From Weissella hellenica (lineage in GTDB: Bacteria > Bacillota > Bacilli > Lactobacillales > Lactobacillaceae): 64,000 bases of DNA. Location of the stretch: assembly GCF_005405545.1 (NCBI RefSeq), contig NZ_BJEG01000008.1:1-64000 (forward strand), read 5' to 3'. This document shows positions 55,185 to 64,000 of the stretch, piece after piece. Positions within the stretch are counted from its first letter, which is position 1. Each line of letters opens with the position of its first letter. The notes beneath the pieces were generated by a model. The model was given only the letters and a program-made list of their open reading frames with translations. It did not search any database and was not told the origin of the DNA. Both the position numbers and the translations under genes were made by a program.

Positions 55185-55415
55185 TGTCACTCCTTCATCT
55201 ATCTGGAATCATCCCCATATTTATATAGCATACAATAACAAACATTCGTGACCTAAACCTGTAATATTCGGTATCTTCACATAAAATATATTATTTTTTA
55301 TAAAATTCTTTCAATATCCTCGTTAATTTAAGGATTTTTTTGAAAAATGCGTTATTTTAGTTAAATGATTTACTTTTCAAGTCATTAAAAATTAAAGGAG
55401 TATCTAAAACCTTTT

Positions 55416-57362
55416 ATGATATCAACAGTTAAACAAACAAAACAAACTAGAATTCTTTGGGCTGACTACGCTAAATGTTTCGGGATTATTGCCGTTGTTG
55501 CAGGTCATGCTATCAACGATGTTGCCGGCCAAGGACTTGATATTGCCTATAATGCCATTTATTGGTGGCATATGCCACTATTTTTTATGATTGGTGGCTT
55601 TTTTCTCAAGAAAATAAATTTTAACCTTGAAGGTTGGCGTTATTTATTAGGTCATAAGATCAAGCCCTTATTAATCGCTTATCTACTAAATGGTTCAATT
55701 TTAATCATTCTTAGTCACTTTTTTAGACAACAATCTTGGGATTACACACTCGCTTATTTTGGACGTCTAATCTACGGCGGTAGTACTTTAAACAATTATT
55801 TGAGTGTTTTTTGGTACATGACGACTTATATGTTAGCTATTTTTATGACAACCATCTTATTGTCAGCAATTAAATCTATTTGGTGGCAATTTTTAATTGC
55901 GGGTGGTTTATTTATGTTAGGTATCGCTTTTCAAGATATAACATTCTTTGGACACACTGATTTTCCATGGAATGCGCAAATATCATTATTAGCTGTCTTT
56001 TGGATGTTATTAGGTCATTATCTATTCAAAGTTTTTCCAAAAATAAAGCCGTCTTATAAATTTACCTATGCCATTGTTGCAACGCTATTTTTTATTGGCC
56101 TTATCTATCTATACTCACAAGATAAACTTAATTTTGTGCTCTGGTTGAAATCTTCTAATATTCAAAGTGGTCTCCAAGCGCTCGTTATTCCACCCATCTT
56201 ATGTTTACTTGTTTTTATTATCTGTGAAGCGCTTGAACATCTGGGAGAAATGCCCCCCTTAATTTTTATTGGTAAACATACTGATACCATTATGTTTTAT
56301 CATCGTGCCGCTTTTGATATAACAACTTTAATGGTTTTTACAAATAATTGGTATTTTAGAATTATTATTGGCCTAGCAGCCCCCATTTTATTAGCCATCA
56401 TACTTCAGAAAATTAAAAGCACTACAAATTATCTAAAGTGGCAACAATACGTAAGTACGCATCAACAACAATATCTAAAGATAGGAATGCCAATATTGGC
56501 TAGTTTAATGTTGATTGGTTTGGCAAGTGTTGTATATCTTTATCACCAAACAAATCAAATTGTTAAGCATTACACAATGTCAAGCACCCCGACTATCTAT
56601 ATGCATGGCTGGGCAAGTAGTATTCGTTCTGAACAGGGATTAGTTAAAACAGCAACCGAACAACAAATCGCAACTGAAGCAATGATTATTCATGTTGATC
56701 ATCAAAATCAACTCCAAATACAAGGGCGCTTAACTGGTCAAAAGAATAATCCTATCATTTTAGTTCAGTTTGACGATAATCAGGTTGGTGAGGTTCGCTA
56801 TGCACAAGGACTATATCGCATTGTAAAATACTTACAACAAAAGTATGGTATTACTGAATTCAACGCAGTAGGTCATTCAATGGGCGCTTATGCTTGGGTT
56901 TATTATGGGATGCATTGGGGCGCTAACCCACAGCTACCACAAATTAATAAAATGGCACTTCTGGCCGGTCCTTATAATGGTATTTTAAATAAAGGACATC
57001 GTAACCAACCAACGAGTGGAAAATTAGCTAAACTTTGGACTGATAAGTCACATCAGAATCAACTCCAAGAAGATGGACGTCCTAAAATTATTCACGACGA
57101 GTATCAAGCATTATTGAAATACAGGCATGATTTTCCGACTAATACACGTGTCTTAAATATCTACGGTAATTTAAAAGATGGTAGCCAATCTGATGGCCTG
57201 GTCACTATACAATCTGTCAAATCTTTACGATACTTAGTTGCAAATAATGCCAAATCATATCATGAGTTTGTTGTTAATGGTAATACCGGTCAGCATAGTC
57301 GTTTACACACGGATAATCCAACTGTTAGTCATGAATTAAACCATTATTTATGGCATCATTAA
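55416..57362 (+). CDS. membrane acyltransferase fused to a DUF915 alpha/beta-hydrolase
   Basis: 648 residues. Residues about 10-340 form an acyltransferase-3-type membrane domain with about ten helices (LWADYAKCFGIIAVVAGHAI, WHMPLFFMIGGFFLKK). After a helix near 365-385 comes a DUF915 lipase-like domain: YMHGWASS, then VGHSMGAYAWVYYG with the nucleophilic Ser in G-H-S-M-G, SDGLVTIQS and a C-terminal catalytic His (GQHSRLH). The outer-face hydrolase could trim or transfer the group moved by the membrane part (inference). Weak ribosome site; single gene. Confidence 0.8.
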   Translation: MISTVKQTKQTRILWADYAKCFGIIAVVAGHAINDVAGQGLDIAYNAIYWWHMPLFFMIGGFFLKKINFNLEGWRYLLGHKIKPLLIAYLLNGSILIILSHFFRQQSWDYTLAYFGRLIYGGSTLNNYLSVFWYMTTYMLAIFMTTILLSAIKSIWWQFLIAGGLFMLGIAFQDITFFGHTDFPWNAQISLLAVFWMLLGHYLFKVFPKIKPSYKFTYAIVATLFFIGLIYLYSQDKLNFVLWLKSSNIQSGLQALVIPPILCLLVFIICEALEHLGEMPPLIFIGKHTDTIMFYHRAAFDITTLMVFTNNWYFRIIIGLAAPILLAIILQKIKSTTNYLKWQQYVSTHQQQYLKIGMPILASLMLIGLASVVYLYHQTNQIVKHYTMSSTPTIYMHGWASSIRSEQGLVKTATEQQIATEAMIIHVDHQNQLQIQGRLTGQKNNPIILVQFDDNQVGEVRYAQGLYRIVKYLQQKYGITEFNAVGHSMGAYAWVYYGMHWGANPQLPQINKMALLAGPYNGILNKGHRNQPTSGKLAKLWTDKSHQNQLQEDGRPKIIHDEYQALLKYRHDFPTNTRVLNIYGNLKDGSQSDGLVTIQSVKSLRYLVANNAKSYHEFVVNGNTGQHSRLHTDNPTVSHELNHYLWHH

Positions 57363-57574
57363 TGGCTACTAAAAATGTATTAATGATAAGCTTGAAATTT
57401 TAATAGCATAAACGCATTTCAAAAGTCTGAATCCTCAATGTCATGCTACAAATTTGGCTAAAATAAATCATAGGTAACTCATTTAATAGTGTTATAATAA
57501 TTAAAAATAAATGAGTTTTTATTTCATTTTATTCTAACTAAATTACTGAAATTTATTAAAAAGAGGTGCCAATT

Positions 57575-58351
57575 ATGAATAATCAAGAATTTGCGCAAAT
57601 ACTATATGATGCTGATACCAAACGACAAGCCTTATCACAAAGCGAATACGCTACTCAATTAGACAACGAGTCAGCTGCATATGATGTTCAACGTACTTTA
57701 ATGGCTTTAAAATCAGAAAAAATCGGTGGTTATAAAGTTTCTTTAACTAGTAAAGAAACACAAGCTATGTTTGATTCCGATATGCCACTTTATGGTGCGC
57801 AAGTTGTTAGTCATTTCAAACAAGGTCCAATAACGTTATCTGCCAATCAAGTCCTTGATCCCTTAGCTGAAGTTGAATTAATGTTTACTGCCAAAGAAGA
57901 CCTACTTCCCGAAGATTCCCTAAGCAAATTAATGAAAAAAACATTAATCGCACCAGCTATTGAAGTACCTGATTCACGTTTTTTGAATTGGTTCCCTAGC
58001 CTTTCCAAATATCTGGTTATTGCTGATGCAGCAGTTGGTGGGTACATCGTCTATGGTCAACAGGTGGAAACAATCGATTATTTTAAAACGCCTGATGAAT
58101 TAGCATCAGTTGCTACCGTTTTATATCACAATGGTAAAGAAATTAAAACGGGTAATGCAACCGAAGTGTTAGGTAATCCGTTATTGTCTTTGCAGTGGTT
58201 AGTAGCAAAACTAGCCAGTCAAAACCAGCAATTAACCGCTGGTCAACATATTTCAAGTGGTACTTTTCTCCTACCAGAACATTTAACTACGGGAAGTTGG
58301 CAAGCATCTTTTAGTCATCATTTAAGTGACGTTGTTGTGAACGTAAAATAA
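57575..58351 (+). CDS. 2-keto-4-pentenoate hydratase-type (FAH superfamily) protein
   Basis: 258 residues from the ATG at 57575 (AGAGGTG upstream). YDVQRTLMALKSEKIGGYKV, DPLAEVELMFTAKED (metal-binding glutamates), AIEVPDSRF and LGNPLLSLQWLVAKLA. Family members hydrate or decarboxylate keto-acids of aromatic breakdown; no such pathway is near, so the substrate is unknown. Confidence 0.75.
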   Translation: MNNQEFAQILYDADTKRQALSQSEYATQLDNESAAYDVQRTLMALKSEKIGGYKVSLTSKETQAMFDSDMPLYGAQVVSHFKQGPITLSANQVLDPLAEVELMFTAKEDLLPEDSLSKLMKKTLIAPAIEVPDSRFLNWFPSLSKYLVIADAAVGGYIVYGQQVETIDYFKTPDELASVATVLYHNGKEIKTGNATEVLGNPLLSLQWLVAKLASQNQQLTAGQHISSGTFLLPEHLTTGSWQASFSHHLSDVVVNVK

Positions 58352-58356
58352 TACAT

Positions 58357-58406
58357 AAAAATCATCAATCTACCAACTAAACATGGTCAGACTGATGATT
58401 TTTTAT
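58357..58406 (+). terminator. terminator behind the FAH-family gene
   Basis: AAAATCATCA and TGATGATTTT arms, then a T-run. Confidence 0.7.
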
Positions 58407-58424
58407 ATAGAATGAATTTTCCTA

Positions 58425-58458
58425 ATAAAAAACGAAGGCAAATGATTTGCCTTCGTTA
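58425..58458 (-). terminator. terminator behind thrE
   Basis: AACGAAGGCAAA and TTTGCCTTCGTT, perfect 12-bp stem followed by TTTTTATT on the - strand. Confidence 0.85.
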
Positions 58459-58468
58459 GCTTCTTTGA

Positions 58469-59803
58469 TTACCTGGCATGTCGCCAATCAGAATCCATAA
58501 GTATCCGTGCGACAATTAAACCTAATGGTAAGAATAAAACAATCATCATTGCTAAAATAAACCATTGACCGCCTGTTGCAATCTCACCAATACCAAGATA
58601 ATACATAGCCCTATACATATACAACCCTGGGACCATGATTACAATTGCCGGTACTGTTAACGAAATGCGTGGATAACCCATTCGTCTATGAAACAATGAT
58701 GCTAAAATACCAGCTGTCAAAGCACCAATAAACGCTGCTGCTGGTGCTGGTAATGAAGTTAAATCAACTAGCTCTAATCGCAATGTATTGGCAATTGCGC
58801 CAATGAATCCTGCCGTTGTTGCCATTTTAACAGGACTATTAAACATAATAGAAAAGCCAAAAACGCCACAAAAACTAGCAGGAATACGTAACAAACCTAT
58901 TAATAGCAGTGACAAATTAACTGGCAAAAAACCGTCAGGTGTTAAGTCACCAACTAATGCCACCAACCAGCCGACTAACGTTGCAATAATAATGATTGAT
59001 AATGCATGAATCAATCGTTCAATACCTGAACGCATGTCAGATTTTGCTATATCCAAACCACTTGTAATAAATGGAAAACCGGGGATGGCAAAAAGCATAG
59101 CCCCAATATAACCAGCTTCGTGAGCAACATTAATATTAAATAAAACTTCCAAACTACGAGACACCACAAGATAAGTTAAACAAGCAACTGCAACACCTGT
59201 TGCCAACCCTGCAAATAATGTCAATTGTTTACCATTCATTTTAGCCCGAGTGTAATTACCAAGCCCAGCACCAAAGAAAGTACAAAACATTTCAATTGGC
59301 CCACCGCCTAACAGAAAGACGAAGGAGCAACATGCTAATGCAGCGGCAAATCCTAATAAAATCGGCGTATAATTACCTTGCTTACCATTAATTTCATCTA
59401 ACTGTTGATGAATTGTCTTAACTTCTAATAACGCTCCTTCATCTTCAAACATCTGAACAAAGTGTTCCATATCTGTTAACTTATCAGTATTGACACCCGT
59501 TGATTTTAAAGATAATGATTCTGTATAGCTATTTTCAGCGTCCAAACAAGTGTATGAAATGGTTGTTAATCCACTATCTGCTGAACAATAAATATTTAAG
59601 ACTCGCGAAATGGCATTCATTGTAGCTCGAACACGCCAAGCACCTGTCCCGCATGAAAGCATAATTAACCCAGTCCGCCCAACAATCATTGTTTTTTCAC
59701 GCAAAGAAGCATTAATTGCTAATAAATGGGATTCTGTATCTGCCAACTCTCCCCATGGAATTTGCATATGATTTGTCAACAAACTATCATTATATTCTGC
59801 CAT
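58469..59803 (-). CDS. thrE: threonine/serine exporter family protein
   Basis: 444 residues containing both ThrE halves: the soluble and first membrane part (MLSCGTGAWRVRATMNAISR, GGGPIEMFCTFFGAGLGNYT) and the second five-helix part (FMLIVPG-type 'VPAIVIMVPGLYMYRAMYYL'). About ten membrane segments. Exports threonine or serine; single gene. Confidence 0.82.
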   Translation of the reverse strand: MAEYNDSLLTNHMQIPWGELADTESHLLAINASLREKTMIVGRTGLIMLSCGTGAWRVRATMNAISRVLNIYCSADSGLTTISYTCLDAENSYTESLSLKSTGVNTDKLTDMEHFVQMFEDEGALLEVKTIHQQLDEINGKQGNYTPILLGFAAALACCSFVFLLGGGPIEMFCTFFGAGLGNYTRAKMNGKQLTLFAGLATGVAVACLTYLVVSRSLEVLFNINVAHEAGYIGAMLFAIPGFPFITSGLDIAKSDMRSGIERLIHALSIIIIATLVGWLVALVGDLTPDGFLPVNLSLLLIGLLRIPASFCGVFGFSIMFNSPVKMATTAGFIGAIANTLRLELVDLTSLPAPAAAFIGALTAGILASLFHRRMGYPRISLTVPAIVIMVPGLYMYRAMYYLGIGEIATGGQWFILAMMIVLFLPLGLIVARILMDSDWRHAR

Positions 59804-59884
59804 TTTAAAACCTTCTTCAATTATTCTGTATTATATGATTTATTTATCATATATATATTAATCCCTATTGTTTTACAGAAATTC

Positions 59885-60730
59885 TTATAATTGTATCATT
59901 AACTGCTGTAATTGATTTACATAATCAAATTTTTGATTGATGCTTGCTAATAACTCATCATCATGGGTATGCGCAACACCATCAAATAAAATTTCTTGAT
60001 ACAAATTGGTATATGGTACACCAGCCTCTTTTGCTTGTGTTAACTCTTCATTTAGATCATACGCAATTTTTCTAAAGGTCACGTTCGCTAAGCCTTGATC
60101 ATCAATTTCTAAAATAGCATATTGTGCACGTCGGTCCTGATTTAAAATTGCGTGTTTAAAAAAAGGTTGTCCTATCGAACCAGGATTAATAATGAGTTGG
60201 TCCTGATTGCTATAGCGCAACATTTGATGATGTACATGTCCATAAATGGCAATGTCAATGTGTTTATCTAAAAACAATGCATCAAAATGATCTGTATCAG
60301 CTTCTGCTAATAAAGCCGGTCCAGAGTTTAAATCATTTAAGTTATGCGATAAATTAATTGATAAACCATTAACATTTCTAATCATATGAATTGGAAATGA
60401 CTGCAAAAATTGCTCATTTTTTTGACTCATATATTTTGCCACGTATTGACCTAACATCCCAATATACACATCTGATGGATCATCTAGATGATTACCAACC
60501 GTATGGTCTTTAACATTTAAAAAACAATCATCCCAATTACCACGAATATATACCGATGTGTTTAATTGCTTAAGTTTATCAAACAACACGTTCGTTGCCG
60601 GCCCCGGCATTACCAAATCACCCAAAAACCAACAGTCACTAATTTCTTGATTTTTCATATCATCAGCAACAGCGTTTAAAGCTGTTAAATTACCATGAAT
60701 ATCTGACAAAATGGCAATCCTTTTTTTCAT
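59885..60730 (-). CDS. metallophosphoesterase (YfcE-like)
   Basis: 281 residues with the calcineurin-like metal motifs LSDIHGNLTALNAV, FLGDLVMPGP, RGNWDD and YGHVHHQMLRY, and NPGSIGQPF. Longer than YfcE by a C-terminal helical extension. Phosphodiesterase with unknown substrate; 16 bp before oatA in the same direction. Confidence 0.8.
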   Translation of the reverse strand: MKKRIAILSDIHGNLTALNAVADDMKNQEISDCWFLGDLVMPGPATNVLFDKLKQLNTSVYIRGNWDDCFLNVKDHTVGNHLDDPSDVYIGMLGQYVAKYMSQKNEQFLQSFPIHMIRNVNGLSINLSHNLNDLNSGPALLAEADTDHFDALFLDKHIDIAIYGHVHHQMLRYSNQDQLIINPGSIGQPFFKHAILNQDRRAQYAILEIDDQGLANVTFRKIAYDLNEELTQAKEAGVPYTNLYQEILFDGVAHTHDDELLASINQKFDYVNQLQQLMIQL

Positions 60731-60746
60731 TATGGATCTATCCTCC

Positions 60747-62597
60747 TTACTTTTTTAAAGGTGTTTTTGCTGCCTGTTTCAAACCATCATTAACCGTTTG
60801 TGCATAAATAACATCACCTTCATGACGGCCAGCAAAATGAACGCCGTCCGTACCGGCAAAGACCTCTGGATGCTTCTGAGCCATCTTTTGCCAATCTGCA
60901 ATCGTGATAAAATTATATTTTTGTGGTAACGTACGTTCAAATTTTGCTAATTTAGATGAATTCCAAGTTTCGTCAGCACGACCATCATATGGTGTCACCA
61001 AAATAAGGCGATGTCCTGGCTTTAAATCATGAATTAGTTTTTCTAATTGCTCATTAGTACCCGCCAATGCATTTGTACCAATGCTTAATACAACATTTTC
61101 ACGCAACAAATGGTTCGCTTGTGCACGCATCATCACATCATAGCCTAACTGCATGGTACGTTCACCAGCTGCGTCAACCGTACTATCAGCAACATTTTTC
61201 TGTAAGTAATCTCGTGTACCAGCCGTCACGCTATCACCAATAATTGAAACACCCTTCGGAATTGTTGCCGCCTGCTTATGTTTATCTTTTGCTACTTGCT
61301 GTTGCTTAATATCGGCCAGAACAACTGTTTTGCTAGTTGTCATATTATCCCTGGCTTGATATAAACTACTAATCCATAGCTTTTGATCTAACTGCGTTAA
61401 ACCAGGCGCAGTCTTTATAACAGCAATCGCAACAACTAATAGTGATAAACCACCTGCAGCTAACCCTACCTTAATCGGTTTTAATAATGCTGTATTTTTA
61501 ATATCCCGTGGTTGTTTACCAGCCAAAAGTGGCTCAATAATATAGTATGATAAGGCTGAAAAAGGGACACCAATCATAATTGTCATGACCACTGCACTGA
61601 TTACATTCATGCGTTGTGAAAATATAACAAATAATGGCCAATGATACAAATACATACTATAACTAATGTCGGCAATAAAGGTTGCCCATTTAGGTTCATC
61701 AATATCTGGTGTTAAGTGATGCAGCGTTCTTGCTTTCACAATTGCAAAAGCTGTCACTAGACTAGCCACTAAAATACCACCTAAGTATGTTTTTTGACTA
61801 TCAAAATGCATAACAAATCCCAACATGGCTAAGAATACAACAGCCAAAACTAAACTAACGAGAGTTGGCATCAATCTAACCTGATTTAATGTTTGTTGAA
61901 AACGTTTAGGTACCGTTGCAATTCCCGTTAACGAAGCCGCTAATGCACCAATGAAGAATGGAAAACAGTGTGTCAAACTAGAGAAATAAACAGCCGAATA
62001 GTCAGTCAGATTAAAACTACGTAATCCCATCAATATCACGCTCATAGTAGCAAATACTAATGAGGTTAAAGCGATTGTTGACCGAAAAGAAACAATCATT
62101 TCTTTTTTATTACTACTAGAATTATGCATCCATTGCACAAATCCAGCAATAACTAACCCCCATAGGATGTAAAAGTGAACTTCAACTGCCAATGACCAAG
62201 TATGCACAAATAAATGTGGGATAAATTTGCTTTCGTAACTACCACCGTTTGCAATTTCAAAATAATTCGTGGTAAACCCCATTGCTGCCGCAATCTGCTT
62301 ACCAATCCCCGTAACATAGTCCGGACTCACTAAATATGTAAATGGTAATACAACCACAATTGCTAATAGTAATGGTGGTACAATCCGATTAAATCGACGT
62401 TGGTAAAATTTAACTAACTTAAATTGATGTGTTTTTGCAAATTCATCAATCATTAAAGCAGTAATTAGAAACCCCGAAAAAGTAAAGAAAATATCAACAC
62501 CAATAAAGCCCCCTGGATAACTATTTTGAAAAAAATGGTAAGTCAGCACCGACAACAAACCAGCAATTCTGATAAAACTAAACCATTTAATTCGCAT
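60747..62597 (-). CDS. oatA: peptidoglycan O-acetyltransferase
   Basis: 616 residues: acyltransferase-3 membrane domain (about 1-395) starting RIAGLLSVLTYHFFQNSYPG with GGFIGVDIFFTFSGFLIT and HTWSLAVEVHFYI, then an external SGNH domain with GVSIIGDSVTAG (Ser), VVLSIGTNALAG (Asn) and GTDGVHFAG (Asp-His). This is the OatA arrangement that O-acetylates muramic acid and gives lysozyme resistance; which sugar is modified is not certain. Overlaps the MORN gene. Confidence 0.85.
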   Translation of the reverse strand: MRIKWFSFIRIAGLLSVLTYHFFQNSYPGGFIGVDIFFTFSGFLITALMIDEFAKTHQFKLVKFYQRRFNRIVPPLLLAIVVVLPFTYLVSPDYVTGIGKQIAAAMGFTTNYFEIANGGSYESKFIPHLFVHTWSLAVEVHFYILWGLVIAGFVQWMHNSSSNKKEMIVSFRSTIALTSLVFATMSVILMGLRSFNLTDYSAVYFSSLTHCFPFFIGALAASLTGIATVPKRFQQTLNQVRLMPTLVSLVLAVVFLAMLGFVMHFDSQKTYLGGILVASLVTAFAIVKARTLHHLTPDIDEPKWATFIADISYSMYLYHWPLFVIFSQRMNVISAVVMTIMIGVPFSALSYYIIEPLLAGKQPRDIKNTALLKPIKVGLAAGGLSLLVVAIAVIKTAPGLTQLDQKLWISSLYQARDNMTTSKTVVLADIKQQQVAKDKHKQAATIPKGVSIIGDSVTAGTRDYLQKNVADSTVDAAGERTMQLGYDVMMRAQANHLLRENVVLSIGTNALAGTNEQLEKLIHDLKPGHRLILVTPYDGRADETWNSSKLAKFERTLPQKYNFITIADWQKMAQKHPEVFAGTDGVHFAGRHEGDVIYAQTVNDGLKQAAKTPLKK

Positions 62598-62961
62598 CGA
62601 TTAATTCTCCCTTCTTAAAGGTAACCCGATATTTATGTTTATCGATTGTTAGTACGCCCTTGCTATCTGGCAAATTATTTTTAAATGTGCCTTGATATTG
62701 CCAACTTTCATGAGAAATAAATTTTCCTTGCCCCTCAAACTTGCCATCAACAAAATGTCCGCGATATTGATCCTTATTTTTGAATTTAATCGTGCCCAAA
62801 CCATTAAATTTTTCCTTAAAAACATCCCCATGGTATACAATCTTGCCACTATCTAATGTAAGTTGTGCTCGTGGTTGCTGTCGTTCTGGTAATAAGCTAT
62901 AAATCGCTGCGATGATTAAAATGATTACAACTAAGCTCTGGAGTATATTTCTAATTTTCAT
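62587..62961 (-). CDS. membrane-anchored MORN-repeat protein
   Basis: 124 residues: one N-terminal membrane helix (LQSLVVIILIIAAIYSLL) followed by three MORN-type repeats (YHGDVFKEKFNGLGTIKF, YRGHFVDGKFEGQGKF, YQGTFKNNLPDSKGVL). Placed outside the membrane, just ahead of and overlapping oatA by 11 bp, it probably assists the acetyltransferase or binds the wall. Confidence 0.75.
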   Translation of the reverse strand: MKIRNILQSLVVIILIIAAIYSLLPERQQPRAQLTLDSGKIVYHGDVFKEKFNGLGTIKFKNKDQYRGHFVDGKFEGQGKFISHESWQYQGTFKNNLPDSKGVLTIDKHKYRVTFKKGELIDAN

Positions 62962-63070
62962 ACTCTAACTCCTCAAATCAATAATAGAATGAATTAATCT
63001 AATGTTACCATATCAACGCATCCTTGTACTTATTCTCAACATGGTCTTAATATTACTTAAACAATATACT

Positions 63071-63107
63071 AAAAGCCGCCGAATTCATTAAAAATTCAGC
63101 GGCCTTT
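63071..63107. terminator. terminator between dld and the MORN gene
   Basis: AAAGCCGC-GAATT and AATTC-GCGGCCTTT arms; the dld transcript would end here on the - strand. Confidence 0.6.
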
Positions 63108-63152
63108 AAATACTATTTTATTTTAATATTTCAATTTATTTATACTAATTAA

Positions 63153-64000
63153 TTAGTACTCTTCCCACCACTTACGCTTAGTAGTCTTTCCAATTCCAGG
63201 ATTGAAACTGTTAGTAGGGTCGTTCTTTTTGTAATGTTCAATCAAAGCTGGTGCTGCATCATACAAGTGACCAACGTTGTGCTCAGCGGGATAAATTGCA
63301 CCACGCTTATCGAACAACTTTAGCATTTCTTGCTTTAACTCATGTGCATCAACACCTGGCTTTAGGATATAGTCTTGGTGCATAACGTGATCTAAGAAGT
63401 GACCATAATATAACTTGTATTCAATCTTATCGTCAATTTCCTTTGGTAGTGTTTCAAACCAATCATCATCATTACGACGTAGCGCCACATCAATTGGCAA
63501 GATATCAATCTCATCCTGGTGCAATTCTTGGTAACGAATTGGCACTGATGCTGTTACATAACGGTGCAATGAAGCCTTGTTAGCCTCATCAGCATTAGCC
63601 TCAAAGAATTCCCCTTCTTCTTCTTTAAAGAATTCATTCAAGTATGTGCGAGCTTCGGCAATACCTTCACCAGACATCTTTAATTGTAGATAGTGTTGGA
63701 AGCGGTTAGCATAGTCTTCCATACGCTTTGGTAATTGGTTAGGGAACAAGTGTCCTGCACGCTGCAAGAAACGGTCTGGGAAGTATGGCTTAAACGTTGG
63801 TACATGACCTAGCAAACGTTCTGCTGAAGCCTTTAAACCAAACATTGTTGGCAAAATATCAGTACCAACCTTGTCAATAACCATCAAAGAATCCTTACCG
63901 TAAATCTTAGCTAAGTCATAGGCATCTTTATGCATGTACTCACCTGAAACAGGTAGGTTCTTGAAGTTGGCTAGAATGTGACGACGCATCTTTTCCAAAA
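63153..64000 (-). CDS. dld: D-lactate dehydrogenase (quinone), C-terminal part
   Basis: The C-terminal 281 residues of a Dld-type flavoprotein: DAYDLAKIYGKDSLMVIDKV, then the membrane-binding domain with YANRFQHYLQLKMSGEGIAE, EGEFFEANADEANKASLHRY and HNVGHLYDAAPALIEHYKKN, ending TNSFNPGIGKTTKRKWWEEY. The gene runs off the right edge. Oxidises D-lactate to pyruvate and passes electrons to quinone; typical of some lactobacilli and Weissella. Codon use is strongly optimised compared with neighbours. Confidence 0.88.
   Translation of the reverse strand, partial: LEKMRRHILANFKNLPVSGEYMHKDAYDLAKIYGKDSLMVIDKVGTDILPTMFGLKASAERLLGHVPTFKPYFPDRFLQRAGHLFPNQLPKRMEDYANRFQHYLQLKMSGEGIAEARTYLNEFFKEEEGEFFEANADEANKASLHRYVTASVPIRYQELHQDEIDILPIDVALRRNDDDWFETLPKEIDDKIEYKLYYGHFLDHVMHQDYILKPGVDAHELKQEMLKLFDKRGAIYPAEHNVGHLYDAAPALIEHYKKNDPTNSFNPGIGKTTKRKWWEEY

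Overview
The window is low-GC DNA from a heterofermentative-type lactic acid bacterium (Lactobacillaceae, most like the Weissella/Leuconostoc side; the genus is not settled by sequence alone). The grounds are a purEKCSQLFMNHD operon, a quinone-type D-lactate dehydrogenase, OatA, a BusAB-type betaine transporter, a FusB-family EF-G protein, 30-residue holin-like type I toxins typical of lactobacilli, and strong AGGAGG ribosome sites. No tRNA, rRNA, CRISPR array or intact transposase was seen.

Layout. 1-5.3 kb is a restriction-modification island: a frameshifted PD-(D/E)xK-like gene and an HNH nuclease face, tail to tail, an N6-adenine and an HTH-fused C5-cytosine methyltransferase, with a small unknown gene behind. 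5.8-6.2 kb is the first of three Fst/holin-like type I toxin-antitoxin loci (others at 21.1-21.4 and 25.1-25.4 kb); two solo copies of the antitoxin-type hairpin lie at 15.85 and 29.66 kb. 6.3-14.2 kb is a plasmid-like mobilization module read leftwards: HTH regulator, small proteins, an SSB-like protein, a membrane protein with a coiled coil, an oriT-like segment, an RHH accessory protein, an EndA-type nuclease and a MobP2/MobL relaxase. 14.2-21 kb holds decayed fragments, a frameshifted yjbR and a TetR-headed operon of four short-chain dehydrogenases.

21.5-31.7 kb is accessory: an MFS transporter facing an Rgg regulator, GNAT and P-loop proteins, a MarR regulator facing a frameshifted alcohol dehydrogenase with two palindromic operators, DUF975/YozG/DUF2975 membrane genes, an ElaA remnant, and a FusB gene preceded by a 14-codon leader peptide and hairpins like a translational attenuator. 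31.7-43.2 kb is the complete de novo purine operon with PurBox-like promoter elements; its purN carries an in-frame TAG. 43.4-64 kb is mostly chromosomal core: Y-family polymerase with a YolD-like partner, tag, gldA, yaaA, DUF975, a decayed hsp20, busAB without its ATPase gene, a T-box(Met)-controlled metQ, gpmA, an acyltransferase/DUF915 fusion, an FAH-family hydratase, thrE, a phosphoesterase, a MORN protein with oatA, and dld, which runs off the right edge.

A striking theme is lesions: at least nine genes carry a nonsense codon or a frameshift, several at T or A homopolymers. Some may be sequence errors, but the substitution-type stops (purN, DUF998, DUF975) and multiply broken genes (hsp20, the 30.8-kb peptide) suggest genuine decay.
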